Source: Bacteroidales bacterium UBA2712
GTDB taxonomy: Bacteria > Bacteroidota > Bacteroidia > Bacteroidales > Paludibacteraceae
DNA: 64,000 nt
NCBI GenBank assembly: GCA_002354055.1
Contig: DEKW01000005.1
Location: 62,001-126,000 of the forward strand
Direction: 5' to 3'
Shown: in pieces, positions 62,546 through 64,000 of the stretch
How the letters are laid out: each line of letters opens with the position of its first letter
How positions within the stretch are numbered: position 1 is the stretch's first letter
Translations under genes and position numbers: made by a program
Notes under the pieces: generated by a model
The model's database searches: none
What the model was told of the DNA's origin: nothing
The model's input: only the letters and a program-made list of their open reading frames with translations

Positions 62546-63649
62546 ATGAAAAAACTGTTTATTTTAGGTGTGCTGATGATCGGCACGATGAGTAGTTGGG
62601 CGCAGAAACAGAACCCGACGTATCTGGCATACATCGAGGAATGGAAAGCCATCGCCATTCAGGAGCAGGAGGATTACGGCATCCCTGCCAGTATCACGAT
62701 GGCGCAAGCGCTGCTGGAGTCCCAGGCAGGACAGAGCGAACTGGCGGTGAACGCCAATAACCATTTCGGCATCAAATGTACGAGCGAGTGGTTCGGTAGC
62801 GTTTATTACCACGACGACGATAAGAAAGACGATTGTTTTCGTCAGTACGGCAATGCTGCAGAGAGTTTCAAGGACCACTCGATTTTCCTCAAGCGGCCGC
62901 GTTACTCGACCTGTTTCGAGATAGCGGTAGAGGACTACGAGGGTTGGGCCCGCCGTCTCAAGGAGTGCGGTTATGCCACCGATCCGTCGTATGCACCGAA
63001 GTTGATCAAGATCATCGAGGACTACCGTCTGGATACCTTGACCATCAAGCCTGCAACGGAGACCGTAGCTGTAGCCGCGGTAGCAGCTGCAGCCGCAGAG
63101 CCTGCCGACAGAGTACAGACTGAGGAAGCCGTTGACACAGTAGCTAAACCGGCACCCAAACCCAAGCGTCCGCTGAAGGCTACAGTCGTACGCCGTTCGG
63201 AGCCGATCATGGTGATTCATAATGATCCCGAACCACCATACGTAGAACCGCTGACCGCGAAAGAGGAGCGAGACAGCTTCTTCCTGATGCACCCCCGTAA
63301 GAAATGCAACGGCATCCACTACGTGACAGCGCGTGAGGGCGACACCTATTCAAACGTAGCGTTCCGTCTCAACGTACGCGAACGTGACCTGCGTGAGGAT
63401 AACGACGCCTTGGGTCGCGAGTTGGCGAAAGGCGACCGGATCTATCTCTCGGCAAAAAAGAACACCGGTGAGGAACCGTTTGTGTGGAGCCACACCGGAC
63501 AGTCGCTCTGGCAACTGAGCCAGGAGGTAGGCGTGAAGATTGAGGCGATTCAGAAATGGAATGAACTCGACCCGATGATCCGTACTTTCCGTACGCGGCA
63601 GCGGATATACCTGCATAAGACCAAAGAAGAAGATGCCTACCAGCGCTAA
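62546..63649 (+). CDS. Glucosaminidase-domain peptidoglycan hydrolase with LysM modules
   Basis: This exported enzyme (367 aa) has a signal peptide ending at SWAQ. An N-acetylglucosaminidase domain (FlgJ/Acm type, residues ~25-160: YGIPASITMAQALLESQAG, NNHFGIKC, YEGWARRLKECGYATDP) is followed by an Ala/Pro/Val-rich linker. Two LysM modules come next (YVTAREGDTYSNVAFRLNV; HTGQSLWQLSQEVGVKIEAI). It should cut peptidoglycan, fitting its place behind ftsW and murG. Its end overlaps the DUF721 gene by 17 bp. Confidence 0.92.
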   Translation: MKKLFILGVLMIGTMSSWAQKQNPTYLAYIEEWKAIAIQEQEDYGIPASITMAQALLESQAGQSELAVNANNHFGIKCTSEWFGSVYYHDDDKKDDCFRQYGNAAESFKDHSIFLKRPRYSTCFEIAVEDYEGWARRLKECGYATDPSYAPKLIKIIEDYRLDTLTIKPATETVAVAAVAAAAAEPADRVQTEEAVDTVAKPAPKPKRPLKATVVRRSEPIMVIHNDPEPPYVEPLTAKEERDSFFLMHPRKKCNGIHYVTAREGDTYSNVAFRLNVRERDLREDNDALGRELAKGDRIYLSAKKNTGEEPFVWSHTGQSLWQLSQEVGVKIEAIQKWNELDPMIRTFRTRQRIYLHKTKEEDAYQR

Positions 63650-63929
63650 TACCCTCTCCATCACGGACGCCCTCGTGGATTTCTTACGCGAGAGCGGTCT
63701 GGAACAGACGGTGATGGACAGGCAGATAGAGGAAGTATGGCCCCAAGTGATGGGTGAGACTGTTCAGAAACTCACACGATCCGTGGAGGTGAAGGACGGT
63801 ACGCTCTATGTGCGTGTCAACTCCGCGGCGCTGAAGACGCAACTGTTTGAGAACCGGTTTGAACTGGTACGCAAACTCAACGAGGCCGTCGGTGCTCCTG
63901 CGATTAGGGATTGCAGAATATTGGGGTAG
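63633..63929 (+). CDS. DUF721 (DciA-like) protein
   Basis: This 98-residue protein matches the short DUF721 family (VWPQVMGETVQKLTRSVEVKDGTLYVRVNS, in part; then LKTQLFENRFELVRKLNEAVG). Some DUF721 proteins (DciA) load the replicative helicase. Bacteroidota versions are uncharacterised. It starts inside the upstream gene, implying coupling. Confidence 0.85.
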   Translation: MPTSANTLSITDALVDFLRESGLEQTVMDRQIEEVWPQVMGETVQKLTRSVEVKDGTLYVRVNSAALKTQLFENRFELVRKLNEAVGAPAIRDCRILG

Positions 63930-63985
63930 GATTCAGGATTTAGGGTTTAGGGTTTATGGTTTAGGTTTTATGGTTTAGGGTTTAG
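63928..63985 (+). repeat. TTTAGGG/TTTATGG heptamer tract
   Basis: A second tract of the same heptamer family as 62476-62541 follows the DUF721 stop and reaches almost to the window edge (units tttaggg, tttatgg and ttttatgg). Confidence 0.9.
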
Positions 63986-64000
63986 AGGTGTTTTATCCCA

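Noticed and set aside
62476..63985. CRISPR array
   Set aside because: The repeats are contiguous 7-mers without unique spacers, and no cas genes are near.

Overview
The window comes from a member of the order Bacteroidales (phylum Bacteroidota). The evidence is a SusC/SusD-type polysaccharide utilization locus, GldG, DUF5683 next to ParB, surface lipoproteins with typical lipoboxes, and at least six promoters of the Bacteroidales form (TTG or TTTG, a 20 bp spacer, then TAnnTTTG). Starts mostly lack Shine-Dalgarno sequences and genes are tightly packed, with many 1-4 bp overlaps. The family cannot be fixed from the sequence. No tRNA, rRNA, CRISPR array or intact insertion sequence was seen.

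Region 1 (1-13.4 kb) is a surface-glycan locus. It starts with the end of thiL, then a GT2, a UDP-xylose synthase-like enzyme, KdsC-like, IspD-like and KpsF-like proteins. Next come an unusual fusion of an asparagine-synthetase-type PP-loop domain to a TagD-type cytidylyltransferase, a LicD phosphotransferase translationally coupled to it, and two more GT2s. On the opposite strand lie a UDP-galactopyranose-mutase-like flavoprotein, an unidentified protein and a YfhO-type membrane protein. The PP-loop/cytidylyltransferase/LicD trio plausibly makes a CDP-activated substituent and transfers it to a glycan.

Region 2 (13.4-27.6 kb, minus strand) is a long co-directional run: MerR regulator, MltD-like transglycosylase, DUF5683, ParB, ParA, GT9, DUF4861, KduD-like, KduI, a beta-barrel, a LysM/periplasmic-binding protein, GldG, a double parvulin PPIase and NrnA. 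Region 3 (27.6-35.3 kb) is housekeeping: an MBL hydrolase, a Dpm1-like GT2, ArgS, and on the minus strand S1, SerS, L27 and L21, with an L21 leader that can form alternative hairpins.

Region 4 (35.3-52.6 kb) has a SEL1-repeat/PEGA/barrel protein diverging from a fructan utilization locus. The locus consists of a kinase-less transmembrane sensor-AraC regulator, candidate operator repeats, SusC, SusD, a DUF4960-like glycan-binding protein, a surface GH32, a new duplicated-module secreted protein, a second GH32, a sugar permease and a fructokinase. Fructans would be bound and cut at the surface, imported by SusCD, hydrolysed to fructose, taken up and phosphorylated.

Region 5 (52.6-59.6 kb) is the least explained. 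A strong promoter drives a roughly 300-nt highly structured, terminated RNA. It is followed by a five-gene envelope cluster containing an outer-membrane barrel/coiled-coil/OmpA-like/caspase fusion and a transglutaminase-fold protein, both with intact predicted catalytic residues. Region 6 (59.6-64 kb) has a tiny ORF, then FtsW, MurG, a glucosaminidase/LysM protein and a DUF721 protein.

A window-wide feature is a set of short-period DNA repeats (7-, 8- and 11-mers, including telomere-like TTTAGGG). They fill gene junctions and also occur inside reading frames (argS, murG, GH32, gldG, nrnA) or supply gene ends and starts.
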